A DNA stretch of 28,385 nt from a virus: positions 1 to 28,385 of the IMG/VR virus record IMGVR_UViG_3300034096_000988; one strand, written 5' to 3'. Below are positions 28,034 through 28,385 of the stretch, piece by piece (the first letter of the stretch is position 1; every line of letters begins with the position of its first letter). The translations under genes and the position numbers were made by a program. Below the pieces are notes generated by a model that saw only the letters and a list, made by a program, of their open reading frames with translations, ran no database searches and had not been told where the DNA came from.

Positions 28034-28385
28034 CTATTCTGTATCAGTTAAAAAGCCCCTAGATTTTAACTCTCTTGCCATTTCGCAAAATGGCTTGACT
28101 ACATAACTCCCTGCTATTTTTCCTGCCTGGATATAGTCAAACAAATCAATATAATCACTAATAGCCCAAGTTGTGCTGTCCAATGCGGTTGATGCTGATT
28201 TGTGACCGTAAATATTAATCCATGCCCCGGCATCCCTAGCAGCGTCAATGTTTGCTTTTGCCTGTGCAAGTGATGTTGTATTGTTAAGAGAGAATCCGCC
28301 TAATATTAATCTTGAGCATTTTGGGAACCTTGTGCTGTATAGCGCATAAATTCCAAAAAATCCGGTCGATATAGTCATTCGGATA
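28034..28385 (-). CDS. Polysaccharide deacetylase-like C-terminus, partial (runs off right edge)
   Basis: The frame is open to the window edge, so the 114 residues from the ATG at 28378 are probably the end of a longer protein. LAQAKANIDAARDAGAWINIYGHK followed by WAISDYIDLFDYIQAG resembles the last strand and helix of NodB-type (CE4) deacetylases, where a His near the C-terminus completes the active site. The catalytic Asp and metal His motifs would lie outside the window. In a head-tail operon it could be a decorating enzyme that acts on surface polysaccharide or peptidoglycan. The fold call is tentative. Confidence 0.5.
   Translation of the reverse strand, partial: IRMTISTGFFGIYALYSTRFPKCSRLILGGFSLNNTTSLAQAKANIDAARDAGAWINIYGHKSASTALDSTTWAISDYIDLFDYIQAGKIAGSYVVKPFCEMARELKSRGFLTDTE

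Noticed and set aside
1-28385. CRISPR arrays, insertion sequences, rRNA genes or toxin-antitoxin pairs
   Set aside because: No spaced direct-repeat array, transposase motif or rRNA-like segment was seen; small gene pairs do not match known toxin-antitoxin families.

Overview
The window looks like about 28 kb of a temperate, lambda-like siphophage genome with a long non-contractile tail, most likely infecting a gammaproteobacterium. The family mix (three-TM holin, DUF1376 replication initiator, RecT plus a PD-(D/E)XK exonuclease, DUF1320 and DUF1833 head-tail genes, S24-fold repressor) fits that host range, but nothing names the genus. Both ends are cut inside genes.

Layout. 1-7392 (minus strand): a cro-like regulator, a replication pair (DUF1376 initiator with origin-like iterons inside it, then a P-like helicase loader), small genes, RusA resolvase, SSB, a GH24 lysozyme, a Mor-like activator, a holin, a zinc-finger protein, a ParB/methyltransferase fusion and the start of a PAPS-reductase-like gene. 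7393-7516 is the lysogeny switch. 7517-15316 (plus strand): the repressor, a DUF932 gene, small early genes, an exonuclease/RecT operon, an AlpA-like (possible excisionase) gene and small unknown genes joined by ATGA overlaps. 15313-16338 (minus) is a tyrosine integrase, followed by an attP-like region at 16339-16554. 16560-28385 (minus) is the tail and head-tail module: tail fibre-associated protein, J-like tip protein, NlpC/P60 protein, DUF1833 protein, tape measure, G/GT chaperones with a -1 frameshift, major tail protein, tail terminator, DUF1320 connector and the end of a deacetylase-like protein.

How it works together. Read along the minus strand and treated as a circle, the order is lambda's: head - tail - attP - int - recombination - immunity - replication - lysis. 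Because tail genes and integrase flank an attP-like region with paired arm-type repeats, the sequence seems to come from free phage DNA rather than an integrated prophage.

The most coherent new observation is a set of seven 13-bp operators, TAGC-N5-GCTA. They lie at the cro/repressor switch, before the DUF932 gene, before the exonuclease/RecT operon and before the integrase, and several sit directly on a -10 box. This suggests that one repressor controls four transcription units. That repressor has Ala where the S24 catalytic Ser should be and appears to be made from a leaderless mRNA. No CRISPR array, IS element or rRNA gene was seen.
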